Positions 8,856 through 17,215 of a DNA stretch of 64,000 nt are shown in pieces; the stretch's first letter is position 1, and each line of letters opens with the position of its first letter. The notes under the pieces are model-generated. The model was not told the DNA's origin. It saw only the letters and a program-made list of their open reading frames with translations, and made no database searches. The position numbers and the translations under genes were made by a program. The stretch comes from Qipengyuania_B sp965214525 (GTDB lineage Bacteria > Pseudomonadota > Alphaproteobacteria > Sphingomonadales > Sphingomonadaceae): contig OZ243959.1 of NCBI GenBank assembly GCA_965214525.1, forward strand, positions 1,178,001 to 1,242,000, written 5' to 3'.

Positions 8856-9331
8856 TCCACGAGAATACGCGCCCCTTTGCCGGGTCGTTGCCCGATGGCG
8901 GAGTGTTGCTGGGCCTGGATCTTGGCACCAAGACCATTGGCACGGCGATGTGCGATGCGGGCTGGCGCTTCGCCACGGCGGGCAGCACCATCGCGCGGGG
9001 CAAGTTCGGCAAGGACGTGATCGCCTTGCAAAGCGTGATTGCCCGGCGCCCGGTGAGCGGCATCGTGCTGGGCCTGCCGCGCAATATGGATGGCAGCGAA
9101 GGTCCTCGCGTACAGGCGACCCGCGCCTATGCCTGCAATCTGTTGACCGCGCTCAGTCTGCCGATGCTGTTATGGGACGAACGCTGGTCGACCCTTGCTG
9201 CCGAGCGCGACATGATCGGACAGGACATGAGCCGCCGCAAACGCGCGGCGCGGATCGATAGCCACGCCGCCGCGGTGATCCTGCAAGGCGCGATCGATGC
9301 GCTTTCGCAACTGGACCACGACGGAGCCTAG
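8852..9331 (+). CDS. ruvX: Putative pre-16S rRNA nuclease / Holliday junction resolvase RuvX (YqgF)
   Basis: RNase H-fold nuclease of the YqgF family, implicated in maturation of 16S rRNA ends. LLGLDLGTKTIGTAMCD carries the first catalytic Asp, VLGLPRNMDGSEGPR is the second conserved block, and LLWDERWSTLAAER plus ARIDSHAAAVILQ contain the later acidic residues. The 159-residue length fits the family. The best start is a TTG at 8852 overlapping the DUF3089 stop (TTGA); no ATG precedes the catalytic motif in this frame close by. It is the last gene of the block beginning with pyrE. Confidence 0.93.
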   Translation: MIHENTRPFAGSLPDGGVLLGLDLGTKTIGTAMCDAGWRFATAGSTIARGKFGKDVIALQSVIARRPVSGIVLGLPRNMDGSEGPRVQATRAYACNLLTALSLPMLLWDERWSTLAAERDMIGQDMSRRKRAARIDSHAAAVILQGAIDALSQLDHDGA

Positions 9332-9374
9332 GGCCTTGCTTTCGCCTCACCTGACCGCGAAGAGCAAGCCCACG

Positions 9375-9824
9375 ATGCAAACCCCCACCTTCGACCCAGC
9401 CCAATTCGCCCCGTTCCTGGCACGCGCCGGTCATCCCGGTTGGCTGGGCCTAGAATATGCCGGGCATGGCAGCGATTGGGCGGCGCTCCGGCTGCCCTGG
9501 CGCGAAGACTTGGTTGGAGATCAGCAGCATGGCATCCTTGCGTCCGGCCCCATCATCAGCCTGATGGACATGGCGGCGGGGATCGCCATCTGGACCCGGA
9601 TGGGAGAGTTCAAACCGGTCGCCACCCTTGACCTCAGGGTCGATTACCAGCGGCCCGCAGCGGCGCGTACGGCGGTAGTCGGCCGGGCGGAATGCTACCG
9701 ACTGACACGCTCCGCCGCTTTCGTGCGCGGAATTGCCCATGACGGCGATACCGCCGACCCGGTCGCGCATATAGCGGCGGTGTTCATGACGATTGAAGGG
9801 GCACCGCGTCATGTCCGGGAATGA
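9375..9824 (+). CDS. PaaI-family hotdog thioesterase (first of pair)
   Basis: A 149-residue hotdog-fold protein. HGILASGPIISLMDMAAGIAIWTR is the central helix region with the HG-x-x-x-(A/S)-G-x-x-x-x-x-x-D-like pattern of PaaI thioesterases, followed by the strand VATLDLRVDYQRPA. Such enzymes hydrolyse acyl-CoA thioesters; the substrate here is unknown. It starts at ATG 9375 after a gap of about 40 bases from ruvX and overlaps the next hotdog gene by 14 bases. The two adjacent genes resemble each other in fold and length and may form a heteromer or be old paralogs. Confidence 0.85.
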   Translation: MQTPTFDPAQFAPFLARAGHPGWLGLEYAGHGSDWAALRLPWREDLVGDQQHGILASGPIISLMDMAAGIAIWTRMGEFKPVATLDLRVDYQRPAAARTAVVGRAECYRLTRSAAFVRGIAHDGDTADPVAHIAAVFMTIEGAPRHVRE

Positions 9825-10257
9825 CGAAAGCTCGCCATCGAACGCGGTGCTATTGACACCCTACGCTCAATCATTGGGTATCGTCGTAGTCTCCGCCGCA
9901 AGTGAAACCTATGCGCCGGTCTTGGCGATCGACTTTGGGTCGCATATCGAGGGGCGTCCGGGTCATCTCCATGGCGGTTCCATCAGCGGCCTGCTGGAAA
10001 CCGCCGGCTATGCCGCCTTACAGTCCAAATTAGCCGCCACAGGCGTCGATGCGCACCTGAAGCCGATCAATATTACGGTGCAATTCCTGCGCGCGGGTAA
10101 GCCCAAGCGCAGCTTTGCCCAAGGACGCATCACCAAACTGGGGAAGCGCACTGCCAACCTGACGGTGGAAGCCTGGCAGGATGGGTCCGATAACTTGATC
10201 GCCACGGCGGTGCTGAATGTTCTCATCGCCGGATCGCGGGATACCGGCGGCGTCTAG
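9811..10257 (+). CDS. PaaI-family hotdog thioesterase (second of pair)
   Basis: A 148-residue hotdog protein with LHGGSISGLLETAGYAALQSK, the helix containing the conserved HGG and an acidic residue expected in the active site, and INITVQFLRAGKPKR as the following strand. Its start codon (ATG 9811) lies inside the 3' end of the preceding thioesterase, so the two are probably coupled. The stop codon overlaps the convergent stop of the PBP gene by three bases, with no room for a separate terminator. Substrate unknown. Confidence 0.85.
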   Translation: MSGNDESSPSNAVLLTPYAQSLGIVVVSAASETYAPVLAIDFGSHIEGRPGHLHGGSISGLLETAGYAALQSKLAATGVDAHLKPINITVQFLRAGKPKRSFAQGRITKLGKRTANLTVEAWQDGSDNLIATAVLNVLIAGSRDTGGV

Positions 10258-12435
10258 CGCGGCTCGGTCGCCGGTTCTGCTACCCCCTGCTCGATCGCCT
10301 GCCGAGCGCGTTCGCGCGCTTCGCGAGCCCGTTCCTCGGCTCGGCGGCGCGCCTGTTCGATCGCCTCGCCGTCGATCCGGATACCGCCGCGATCCGTGCC
10401 CACATCGACAGGCACACCATCGATATCGGTGGTAACGATCACCTGACCGTTCTCGACGCGCAACCGCGTACCGTCGCCAAGGGGAATATCCTCAAGGCTT
10501 GGCGCGTCCAGCGGCTCGACCGCCGTGCCCGGATCGCTCTGCTCTTCGTCTGGCAACGGCACCCTTGGGGCCTCCGGGCCGGAGACGTTCAGCGCTCGCG
10601 CCATGAAGTCCCGCCAAATGCGAGCCGGCACGCCGCCGCCGGTAACCCCTTGCAATGGGGAATTGTCGTCGTTCCCCACCCAGACCCCCACCACCAGGTC
10701 GCCCGCATATCCGACAAACACCGCATCCCGGTTGTTCTGGGTAGTGCCAGTCTTGCCGAAAGCGGGCACGCTCAATCCGGCTGCCCGCCCTGTGCCACTT
10801 TCCACCGCGCGCCGCAGCATGCCCTCGATTTTCTGATGGGTGGAGCCCGAGAGTCGGTCCGGCCCATCCACCAGCCGTTCAAGCCAACCTTGTTCGGCCT
10901 GCGGAAAGGCATGCGGAACGACGGGGAACGCGTTGCCGGCAATGGCGGCATAGGCGCTGGTCAGTTCAAGCAGGCTCATGCTTGCAGTGCCGAGCGCCAT
11001 CGTCGGATCGCCGACCGGTAAAGCGGCGGTGACGCCATAATCGCGCGCGGTGGCGATCACCTTGTCGCTCCCCACTTCGCGCATCAGCCGCACTGCCGCC
11101 ACGTTGCTTGACTGGGCAAAGGCCTGTTCCAGCGTCAGCGTGTCGGAATAACTTCCGCGCGCGTTCTTCGGTCGGTAGGCACCCTTCGTAATCGGCGTGT
11201 TCGCGATGACATCGTTCGGTTCCCACCCATCGCGCAAGGCAGCGAGATAGACGAACAGCTTGAAGGTGGAGCCGGGCTGACGCCGCGCCTGCGTGGCGCG
11301 GTTGAAGGGCGATGTCTCATAATCCTTGCCACCGATCATCGCGACCACGTCGCCACTGGGCCGCATCGCGACCAGCGCCACTTGCCCCCCGCCTAGCGGT
11401 GCGCGATTGATCACTTGACGCGCGATCTTCTGAAGGCGCGCATCGAGGGTCGTCGTCAGCGTGCGCTTGTCGTAGCCCTGTTCGGTAATGGCGCGAGCTT
11501 GCGGCAGCGCCCAATCGGCGAAATAGGTGCCGGTCGGTACATCGTTGGCGGTTCTGACATCGAGTTGGGGGACGCTCATCGCGTCCGCTTCCGCTCCGGG
11601 TGATATAGCCAGCATCGACCATGGCCTGTTTGACCAGCCGCCACCGACGCTCTGCCCGTTGGGGATGGCGGGTGGGCGCATAGGCCGAGGGGGCCTGCAA
11701 CAGGCCCGCCAGCATCGCTGCTTGGCTGGGCCTTAGGTTTTCGGGCTGGCGGTAGAAATAATGCAGGCTCGCAGCGCGCAAACCGTAGGTGTTGTCGCCG
11801 AAATAGGCGTTCGACAGATAGCGCTCGAGGATCTCTTCCTTGCTCAACCACGCTTCAAGCCAGAAGGCGATCAGCATCTCGCGCCCCTTGCGGGTCAGGC
11901 TGCGTTCCGGGGTGAGAAAGGTGAACTTGGCCAGCTGCTGCGTGATCGTGCTGCCGCCCTGCACCTGGTCGCCAGTTGCGTTAGACACAGCGGCCCGTGC
12001 CAAGCCGATGGGATCGATGCCCCAATGGGCATAGAACCGCCGGTCCTCGATAGCGAGAAAAGGTTCGACGACATGCTTCGGCAGGTTCGCAATTTCGACC
12101 GGCGCATCCACGATCGCGCCCTTGCGGGCGATCGTGGTCCCGTCCGAAGCGAGTAAGGTGATCTGCGGCGGCACGATCGGCTGCAGCGATTTATTGAGCG
12201 GCGCGGTAATCGCCAGATAGCCTATAAGGACCAGCAACATGAGAAGCAGCGCAGCCAACCCATAGGCGAACCATTTGCGCTTGCGCCCTTTCGACCGCGT
12301 CCGCTCCTCGTCAGGCCAGGGATCGTCATCGGCCAGCGACCAGGCGCCGCGGCCCTGTTCAAGGGGGAAGTAATCCCGCTCGTGATCCCGATGATCATCC
12401 CGGATATTGCTGGACTTGGACAAGCGATGGAACAT
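10254..12435 (-). pseudogene. Class A penicillin-binding protein (PBP1A type), interrupted by a +1 frameshift
   Basis: A bifunctional peptidoglycan synthase: transglycosylase plus transpeptidase, anchored in the inner membrane. The first frame (12435 to about 11600) has a charged N-terminus, one membrane helix (about 57-76) and the glycosyltransferase 51 domain with AIEDRRFYAHWGID (catalytic Glu) and GGSTITQQLAKF. The second frame (about 11596 to 10254) carries the transpeptidase domain: QPGSTFKLF (catalytic Ser), SSN and FGKTGTTQNN. The switch lies near 11597-11599, in the CGGG context after AGYIT; removing one base joins ...GYIT to ...AEADAMSVPQL. The span is 2182 bases, one more than a multiple of three, consistent with a single inserted base. 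The restored protein would be about 726 residues. A real null allele, or a sequencing error in a short homopolymer, are both possible. Confidence 0.85.
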
Positions 12436-12507
12436 CGGAAAACTGTATTAGCCGATCCATACACGCATAACCAGCCGGCTGTGCGAAAAGCATCGGGGGG
12501 GTGCCGG

Positions 12508-13503
12508 CTACTTCTTGTTGACGACGCTTTCGGGCAGTTCCTCGCCGAATACGCGTTGATAATATTCGGCGATCAGCATCCGCTCTTCCTCGTCGCATCT
12601 GTTGAGGAAGGAAACGCGGAAGGCGAAGCCCACATTGCCGAATATTTGGGCGTTGTCTGCCCAGCTGATGACGGTACGCGGGCTCATCACGGTGGAGATG
12701 TCGCCATTGATGAAGCCGCGCCGGGTCAGGTCGGCCACCTTCACCATATCCGCGACCAGCTTTGGATCGGCCTTGGCGTTTTGCGCCAGCACGATCTTCT
12801 GCTCCGTCGCGGCTTCGAGATAGTTCAGGCCGACCACGATGTTCCAGCGGTCCATCTGGCCCTGGTTGATCTGGTTGGTCCCGTGATAAAGGCCGCTGGT
12901 GTCGCCCAGTCCGACGGTGTTGGAGGTTGCGAACAGGCGGAACCAGGGATTCGGCTCGATCACCCTGTTCTGATCGAGCAGCGTCAGCTTGCCCTGCTGT
13001 TCCAGCACCCGCTGGATCACGAACATCACGTCCGGCCGCCCGGCATCGTATTCGTCGAACACCAGCGCGACCGGACGCTGCAAGGCCCAGGGCAGCAGCC
13101 CCTCCTTGAACTCGGTCACCTGCAACCCCTCGCGCAGCACGATTGCATCGCGCCCGATAAGGTCGATGCGGCTGATATGCGCGTCAAGGTTGATGCGGAT
13201 GCACGGCCAGTTGAGGCGTGCGGCGACCTGCTCGATATGGGTGGATTTGCCGGTGCCGTGATACCCCTGGATCATGACCCGCCGATCATGCATGAACCCG
13301 GCGAGAATCGCCAACGTGGTATCGGCATCGAACACGTAATTGGGATCGATGATGGGAACCCGCTCGTCCGCCTCGCTGAATGCAGGAACCTGCATGTCGA
13401 TATCGACGCCAAAGGCATTGCGAGCGTCCACGGTGTTGTCGGGCGCTTCCAGCGCGACGTCTTCCGAAGTATCGAAATGCTGCGATCGGGTTTGTGTGTT
13501 CAT
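12508..13503 (-). CDS. cobS: Cobaltochelatase subunit CobS (AAA+ ATPase)
   Basis: AAA+ ATPase subunit that, with CobT and CobN, inserts cobalt into hydrogenobyrinic acid a,c-diamide in aerobic cobalamin synthesis. The protein has VMIQGYHGTGKSTHIEQVAARLNW-type Walker A at about residues 72-84, the Walker B-like LVFDEYDAGRPDVM, and the sensor region LFATSNTVGLGD. The family N-terminal block (FGVDIDMQVPAFSEADERVP) begins near residue 30. I use the ATG at 13503 (331 residues); an ATG at 13515 or a GTG at 13578 are alternatives. CobT, usually next to it, is absent here, the next gene being the PBP. CobS-like ATPases can also serve other chelatase or MoxR-type roles. Confidence 0.9.
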   Translation of the reverse strand: MNTQTRSQHFDTSEDVALEAPDNTVDARNAFGVDIDMQVPAFSEADERVPIIDPNYVFDADTTLAILAGFMHDRRVMIQGYHGTGKSTHIEQVAARLNWPCIRINLDAHISRIDLIGRDAIVLREGLQVTEFKEGLLPWALQRPVALVFDEYDAGRPDVMFVIQRVLEQQGKLTLLDQNRVIEPNPWFRLFATSNTVGLGDTSGLYHGTNQINQGQMDRWNIVVGLNYLEAATEQKIVLAQNAKADPKLVADMVKVADLTRRGFINGDISTVMSPRTVISWADNAQIFGNVGFAFRVSFLNRCDEEERMLIAEYYQRVFGEELPESVVNKK

Positions 13504-13618
13504 CGGGGAATCCATTGCAAGCTGGGTCGGGTAGCGGTGCTTCTGGAATGCCGCAACCCGGCAAAGGAGTAACAGCACCGCTCGCTTTCCATCCAGGCGA
13601 TACCTAGATTACCGCGCG

Positions 13619-14479
13619 ATGCCTAGCCAATCACCTCTCGAGCGCCTTGCCGAGCCTTTGCGACATGAATTCGTCGGCCGGGTGCGCGACCTGTTCAACG
13701 ATCCGTCAAAGGGGGAGGCGCCAGTGCCTCCGTCCGACGCTGCGCTGTTTGAACGCGATACGCCGATCCGCATGGTTCATGCCGATGTCGTCAGCATGAT
13801 GGTCGGCGGCATCCGCAGCCTGCTTCTACAGATGCTCCATCCGCATGCGCTGCAAGGCGTGCTCGACCACTCGAATTTTCGCGTCGATATGCACGGGCGG
13901 CTGCGACGCACGGCCAAATTCATCGCGGTGACGACGTTTGGAGAGCGCGCTGCGGCCGAACAGTCGATCGCGCGGGTCAACAAGATTCACGCCTATGTAA
14001 ACGGTACCCTGCCCGATGGCGCACCCTATTCCGCAACCGAGCCGCGCACGCTCGCCTGGGTGCATGTTGCCGAGGCAACCAGTTTCCTCGCCGCCTATCT
14101 GCGCCACGTTCGGCCGGACATGCCCTATGCGGAGCAGAACGAATATTATCGGCAATTCGCCGTTGTTGCTCGGAAGCTGAACGCCGACCCGGTGCCCGAG
14201 ACGGTGCGAGAGGCGGACATGTTGTTTCGCGAATTCCGCGGCGAATTGCGCAGTTCCCCCGAAGCGAAAGAGGTTGCCGACCTCGTCCTGAACCAGCGGC
14301 CCGAAGGTGCCCCGCCTGCGGTACAGGCGATCCTAGGGGCAGAAGCGGTCGCCATCCTGCCGCCCTTCGCGCGCGCCATGCTCGGGCTAAAGCCGCCGGG
14401 CCTCAGCGCCCTGCCCGCCCGCGTCGCTACCTGGGGCATGGGCCGTACGCTGCGTTGGGCGTTTCGGCAGAACGGCTGA
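13619..14479 (+). CDS. Oxygenase MpaB-family (DUF2236) protein
   Basis: A 286-residue DUF2236 protein, the family that includes fungal MpaB and the latex-clearing protein Lcp, which are heme-linked oxygenases. Conserved blocks visible are IRMVHADVVSMMVGGIRSLLLQMLHPHALQGV near residues 50-80, RLRRTAKFIAVTTFG, and LAWVHVAEATSFLAAY with the conserved His. The His residues fit a heme-iron ligand role, but that is family inference. It lies divergently from cobS across a gap of about 115 bases. The physiological substrate is unknown. Confidence 0.82.
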   Translation: MPSQSPLERLAEPLRHEFVGRVRDLFNDPSKGEAPVPPSDAALFERDTPIRMVHADVVSMMVGGIRSLLLQMLHPHALQGVLDHSNFRVDMHGRLRRTAKFIAVTTFGERAAAEQSIARVNKIHAYVNGTLPDGAPYSATEPRTLAWVHVAEATSFLAAYLRHVRPDMPYAEQNEYYRQFAVVARKLNADPVPETVREADMLFREFRGELRSSPEAKEVADLVLNQRPEGAPPAVQAILGAEAVAILPPFARAMLGLKPPGLSALPARVATWGMGRTLRWAFRQNG

Positions 14480-14722
14480 ACGAAAACAAGGGTGCTGCCG
14501 TGCCCGCCCTTGCGGCAATCGATAGCCATCCTGCGTGTTGCGCACATCAAAGCTGCGCCTTGTCATACATCCTGACTCGAACTTTGCGCGCGAAATGCAG
14601 GCGGTATCAGCGTTCTGGCATTTGACCTTTTATAGTCATTGGCTTCGCATCATCGAGGTTGGCGTGGAGCTACCCTTCGCTTCCCCGGCGGTTGAGCCTT
14701 CAGTCCATTTGGCGAGGGCTTC

Positions 14723-15316
14723 CTAAGCAAACGCCTTGCTCTTTTTAAGGAATTGGTACGCTTCCACTACCCGATTCAACCGATCTTCGTGACGACGGTC
14801 GCCACCGTTCCTGTCCGGGTGGTAGCGACGCACCAGTTCCGAATAGCGTCGCCGCAGCTTCGCGGCGTCGGCGTTCGAGCCCAGGCCCATTACCTCAAGC
14901 GCCTGCGCCTCTTCGTGGCTGAAGCGTCCGTCTGCCGCCATCTCTGCCCGCCGCCTCGCGCGGCTCTTAATGCCGCCTACCCTTGCCCCGATCGCATCCA
15001 ACGGATCGTCAAAATCCGCCCAACGCGGCATTCCATCGACTCCCGCCGTCGCTCGAAAGGCGCGGGTTTCGGTCTGCCATCCCGCGGTGGGAGCCTGTGC
15101 CGAGAGGATTTCGTCCGCGCTCATCCCCGCGAACCAGTCGTATCCGGCATTGAATTCGCGCACGTGCTCAAGGCAGAGCCAGCGCCAATCGCCTGGCCCG
15201 TCGAAACTGTTTCCGCCGGCACCCGGCGCGCGAAATTCCCCCGCTTCACCACAGGCGGGATGCTGGCACACCCTGCCTGAGCTTTCGTATCGTCCGTGGA
15301 ACCTGTTATGCCGCAT
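14723..15316 (-). CDS. J-domain (DnaJ-like) protein with C-terminal J domain
   Basis: A co-chaperone-type protein with an N-terminal Cys/His-containing stretch (about 10-50, CQHPAC then CLEHV) and a C-terminal J domain: EVMGLGSNADAAKLRRRYSEL followed by RRYHPDRNGGD, which contains the HPD tripeptide needed to stimulate Hsp70 ATPase, and ending in AYQFLKK. I use the ATG at 15316 (197 residues); a GTG at 15340 would add eight. It is divergent from bolA across about 50 bases. In alphaproteobacteria bolA, this J-domain gene and cobS are commonly near neighbours, and here the MpaB gene separates the J-domain gene from cobS. Confidence 0.88.
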   Translation of the reverse strand: MRHNRFHGRYESSGRVCQHPACGEAGEFRAPGAGGNSFDGPGDWRWLCLEHVREFNAGYDWFAGMSADEILSAQAPTAGWQTETRAFRATAGVDGMPRWADFDDPLDAIGARVGGIKSRARRRAEMAADGRFSHEEAQALEVMGLGSNADAAKLRRRYSELVRRYHPDRNGGDRRHEDRLNRVVEAYQFLKKSKAFA

Positions 15317-15363
15317 GAACGCTTCACAATGGGGCTTCACCCGTGCGATGCCAAGGGAACGTT

Positions 15364-15636
15364 ATGGCCGGAGAGATGCAGAAAGCGATGGAGCATTTGT
15401 TGCGCGAGGCGCTTGATCCGACACACCTCCAGGTGTTGAACGACAGCGCCGCCCATCACGGTCATGCGGGCGATGATGGCAGCGGCGAATCGCACTTCAC
15501 AATCCGCATCGAAGCGGAAGCGTTTCGCGGCAAGTCGCGGCTTGAAAGACAACGTATGGTTAACCGCGCGCTGGGCGACATTCCCGGCGAGCGGGTCCAT
15601 GCCCTTGCTATAAAGGCGAGCGTGCCGGAGGAATGA
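15364..15636 (+). CDS. bolA: BolA-family protein
   Basis: A small (90-residue) BolA protein, a partner of monothiol glutaredoxins in iron-sulfur cluster handling and stress-linked morphology. HLQVLNDSAAHHGHAGDDGSGESHF contains the conserved His residues and the SHF motif, followed by FRGKSRLERQRMVNRAL, the nucleic-acid-binding-like helix region of the family. The ATG at 15364 is preferred over an upstream in-frame start at 15343. Its stop overlaps the brnT start (ATGA), so a toxin-antitoxin-like pair is translationally coupled to it. Confidence 0.93.
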   Translation: MAGEMQKAMEHLLREALDPTHLQVLNDSAAHHGHAGDDGSGESHFTIRIEAEAFRGKSRLERQRMVNRALGDIPGERVHALAIKASVPEE

Positions 15637-15914
15637 TCGCACTCGCCCCGCCATTCTCATTCGATATAGCTAAAAATCTAGAGAACTTTGCCAAACATGA
15701 TCTCTATTTATCGGATTTCGCTGGCTTCGATAATCATGCTTTCACTGCGATCCGCGACGTGCGCCGGAATTATGGCGAGGAGCGGTACCGTGCATTTGGC
15801 CGTATCGATGAAAAACCTTATATGGTTGTCTTAACGATCCGCGACGCAGCGATCCGTCTGATCAGCTTTCGCCGCTGTCACAGTAAGGAGATTGCACGCT
15901 ATGAGCGAAGTTAA
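15633..15914 (+). CDS. brnT: BrnT-family toxin
   Basis: A 93-residue protein matching the BrnT ribonuclease toxin family: FSFDIAKNLENFAKHDLYLSDF (the D-x-x-K-x-x-x-N-x-x-K-H pattern), RYRAFGRIDEKPYMVVLTIRDAAIRLISFRRCHSKEIARYE, ending with the family R-I-I-S-x-R-x-x-x-x-x-E-x-x-x-Y signature. BrnT is an mRNase whose activity its partner BrnA blocks. The 5' third is noticeably more A/T-rich than the neighbouring genes, suggesting recent acquisition. The start overlaps the bolA stop and the 3' end overlaps the brnA-like start by 14 bases. All listed active-site-type residues appear present, so it may be functional. Confidence 0.85.
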   Translation: MIALAPPFSFDIAKNLENFAKHDLYLSDFAGFDNHAFTAIRDVRRNYGEERYRAFGRIDEKPYMVVLTIRDAAIRLISFRRCHSKEIARYERS

Positions 15915-16086
15915 TCTGGATGATCCGGATAACCCGGAATGGACCGAAGAGGATTTCAAGCGAGCACGTCCTGCGGCAGAAGTTATGGGGGCCGAGTTTG
16001 CCGCCAAGCTCGTGCGCAAGCGGCCTTCCGTTACCGCCCTGCTGGTCGATCAACACGGCTGGCTTACCGAGAGAATTGCGGCATGA
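15901..16086 (+). CDS. BrnA-like antitoxin, short form lacking a recognisable RHH tail
   Basis: A 61-residue protein beginning MSEVNLDDPDNPEWTEEDF, the canonical BrnA N-terminus (D-x-D-N-P-E-W-T-x-x-D-F-x-x-A-R-P). BrnA antitoxins normally continue with a ribbon-helix-helix segment that binds the operator and a GWQTRIN-like end. Here the C-terminal half (RKRPSVTALLVDQHGWLTERIAA) does not show it, so the protein is either divergent or truncated. A good ribosome site (AAGGAG, 15885-15890) fits the ATG at 15901. Its stop overlaps the next ORF (ATGA). The antitoxin assignment rests on the N-terminus and position after brnT. Confidence 0.75.
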   Translation: MSEVNLDDPDNPEWTEEDFKRARPAAEVMGAEFAAKLVRKRPSVTALLVDQHGWLTERIAA

Positions 16087-16337
16087 ACGGGGACGATGAA
16101 CGACTGGAGGATGTCGAGGCGCTGTTGCTGCTAACGAACCGGATCCTGATGGACTACGTTTCATTGCAAGTGAGCGCCGGTTCGCTTCCCCTGGCGAAGG
16201 CGAAGAAGCTTGTCGATTTCTCCGCGACGGAGGTGAAGCGGGGCGCTCCTGGCTTGTCCAAGCAGGTCGACCATCTCGCAGGTGTAATCCTCAAAAGGTT
16301 CGATGAAACCGACTATTCTAAAGGCCCGTCCTCGTGA
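16083..16337 (+). CDS. Unknown 84-residue protein coupled to the brnTA-like pair
   Basis: I do not recognise this protein. It is acidic at the N-terminus (MNGDDERLEDVEALLLLTN), appears mostly helical and has no Cys or membrane segment. Its ATG overlaps the brnA-like stop and its own stop overlaps the pirin start (GTGA), so it is tightly packed. It could be a host operon protein, or a third component of the toxin-antitoxin cassette compensating for the shortened antitoxin; nothing in the sequence decides this. Confidence 0.7.
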   Translation: MNGDDERLEDVEALLLLTNRILMDYVSLQVSAGSLPLAKAKKLVDFSATEVKRGAPGLSKQVDHLAGVILKRFDETDYSKGPSS

Positions 16338-17215
16338 TCGAACAGACCATCACCCCCGTTACCCACGATCTTGGCCAGTTCGAAGTGCGCCGTGCCTTGC
16401 CGTCCAAAGCGCGCACGATGGTGGGGCCATTCATCTTCGTCGATCAGTTCGGCCCGGCTAGCCTTGACCTTGGCAGCGGCATGGATGTGCGGCCCCACCC
16501 GCACATCAATCTCGCCACCGTTACCTGGTTGTTCCAGGGCGCGATCGATCATCGCGACAGCGTGGGCAGCTTTTCCACGATCCGCCCCGGCCAGGTCAAT
16601 CTGATGACGGCGGGCCGCGGGATCGTTCATTCCGAGCGCTCCCCGCAAAACGAACGCGACGCGGGCGCGAAGCTCTATGGAATGCAGACCTGGCTGGCTT
16701 TGCCGGACGGGCAGGAAGAGATCGACCCGGCGTTCGAGGCGATCGCCGATCTGGCGGTGGTGGAGGATGGCTTCGCGAAAGCGACCGTCATCATGGGCGA
16801 TCTATGGGGGCAGCGCGCGCCAACCACTACCCATGCCGACACCATCTATGCCGAAATCGTGCTCGGTCCGGGCGGCGCCATTCCGATCCCGGCAGACGCG
16901 GACGAGCGCGCGGTGATGCTGGTCGGCGGCGAGGCAGCTATCGGCGGCGTGGCCCTCGACCTGTACGCGCTGATAGTGCTGAGGCCCGGCGGGGAACTGA
17001 CGCTGCGAAGCGAACGCGGCGCACGCGTTATGCTGCTGGGCGGCGAAGCGTTCGCGACCAAGCGGCACGTCTGGTGGAACTTCGTCAGTTCCGATCCGCA
17101 GCGCATCCAGCAAGCCAAGGAGGACTGGCGCGCAGGACGATTCGGCCAAGTGCCGGAAGATGCCGAAGAGTTCATCCCCCTTCCCGACAAACCCAAGACC
17201 GTGAGTTATCCATGA
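16334..17215 (+). CDS. Pirin-family bicupin protein
   Basis: A 293-residue pirin-like protein: an iron-binding bicupin whose bacterial members include quercetinases and redox or stress regulators. VGPFIFVDQFGPA and the metal motif VRPHPHINLATVTW (His-x-His), then GIVHSERSP, are the canonical N-terminal cupin. GMQTWLALPDGQEEIDP leads into the second domain. A GTG start at 16334 overlaps the preceding stop, and the stop overlaps the SDR start. The exact substrate or partner is not predictable. Confidence 0.93.
   Translation: MIEQTITPVTHDLGQFEVRRALPSKARTMVGPFIFVDQFGPASLDLGSGMDVRPHPHINLATVTWLFQGAIDHRDSVGSFSTIRPGQVNLMTAGRGIVHSERSPQNERDAGAKLYGMQTWLALPDGQEEIDPAFEAIADLAVVEDGFAKATVIMGDLWGQRAPTTTHADTIYAEIVLGPGGAIPIPADADERAVMLVGGEAAIGGVALDLYALIVLRPGGELTLRSERGARVMLLGGEAFATKRHVWWNFVSSDPQRIQQAKEDWRAGRFGQVPEDAEEFIPLPDKPKTVSYP

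Noticed and set aside
11590..11605. Programmed frameshift in the PBP gene
   Set aside because: There is no slippery heptamer or following hairpin that I can see; the change fits a single inserted base.
12382..13572. 396-codon plus-strand frame across cobS
   Set aside because: Antisense to CobS with its Walker motifs; the translation looks like a mirror of high-GC codons.
14535..14726. 63-codon plus-strand ORF between the MpaB and J-domain genes
   Set aside because: No ribosome site and no recognisable similarity; probably chance.
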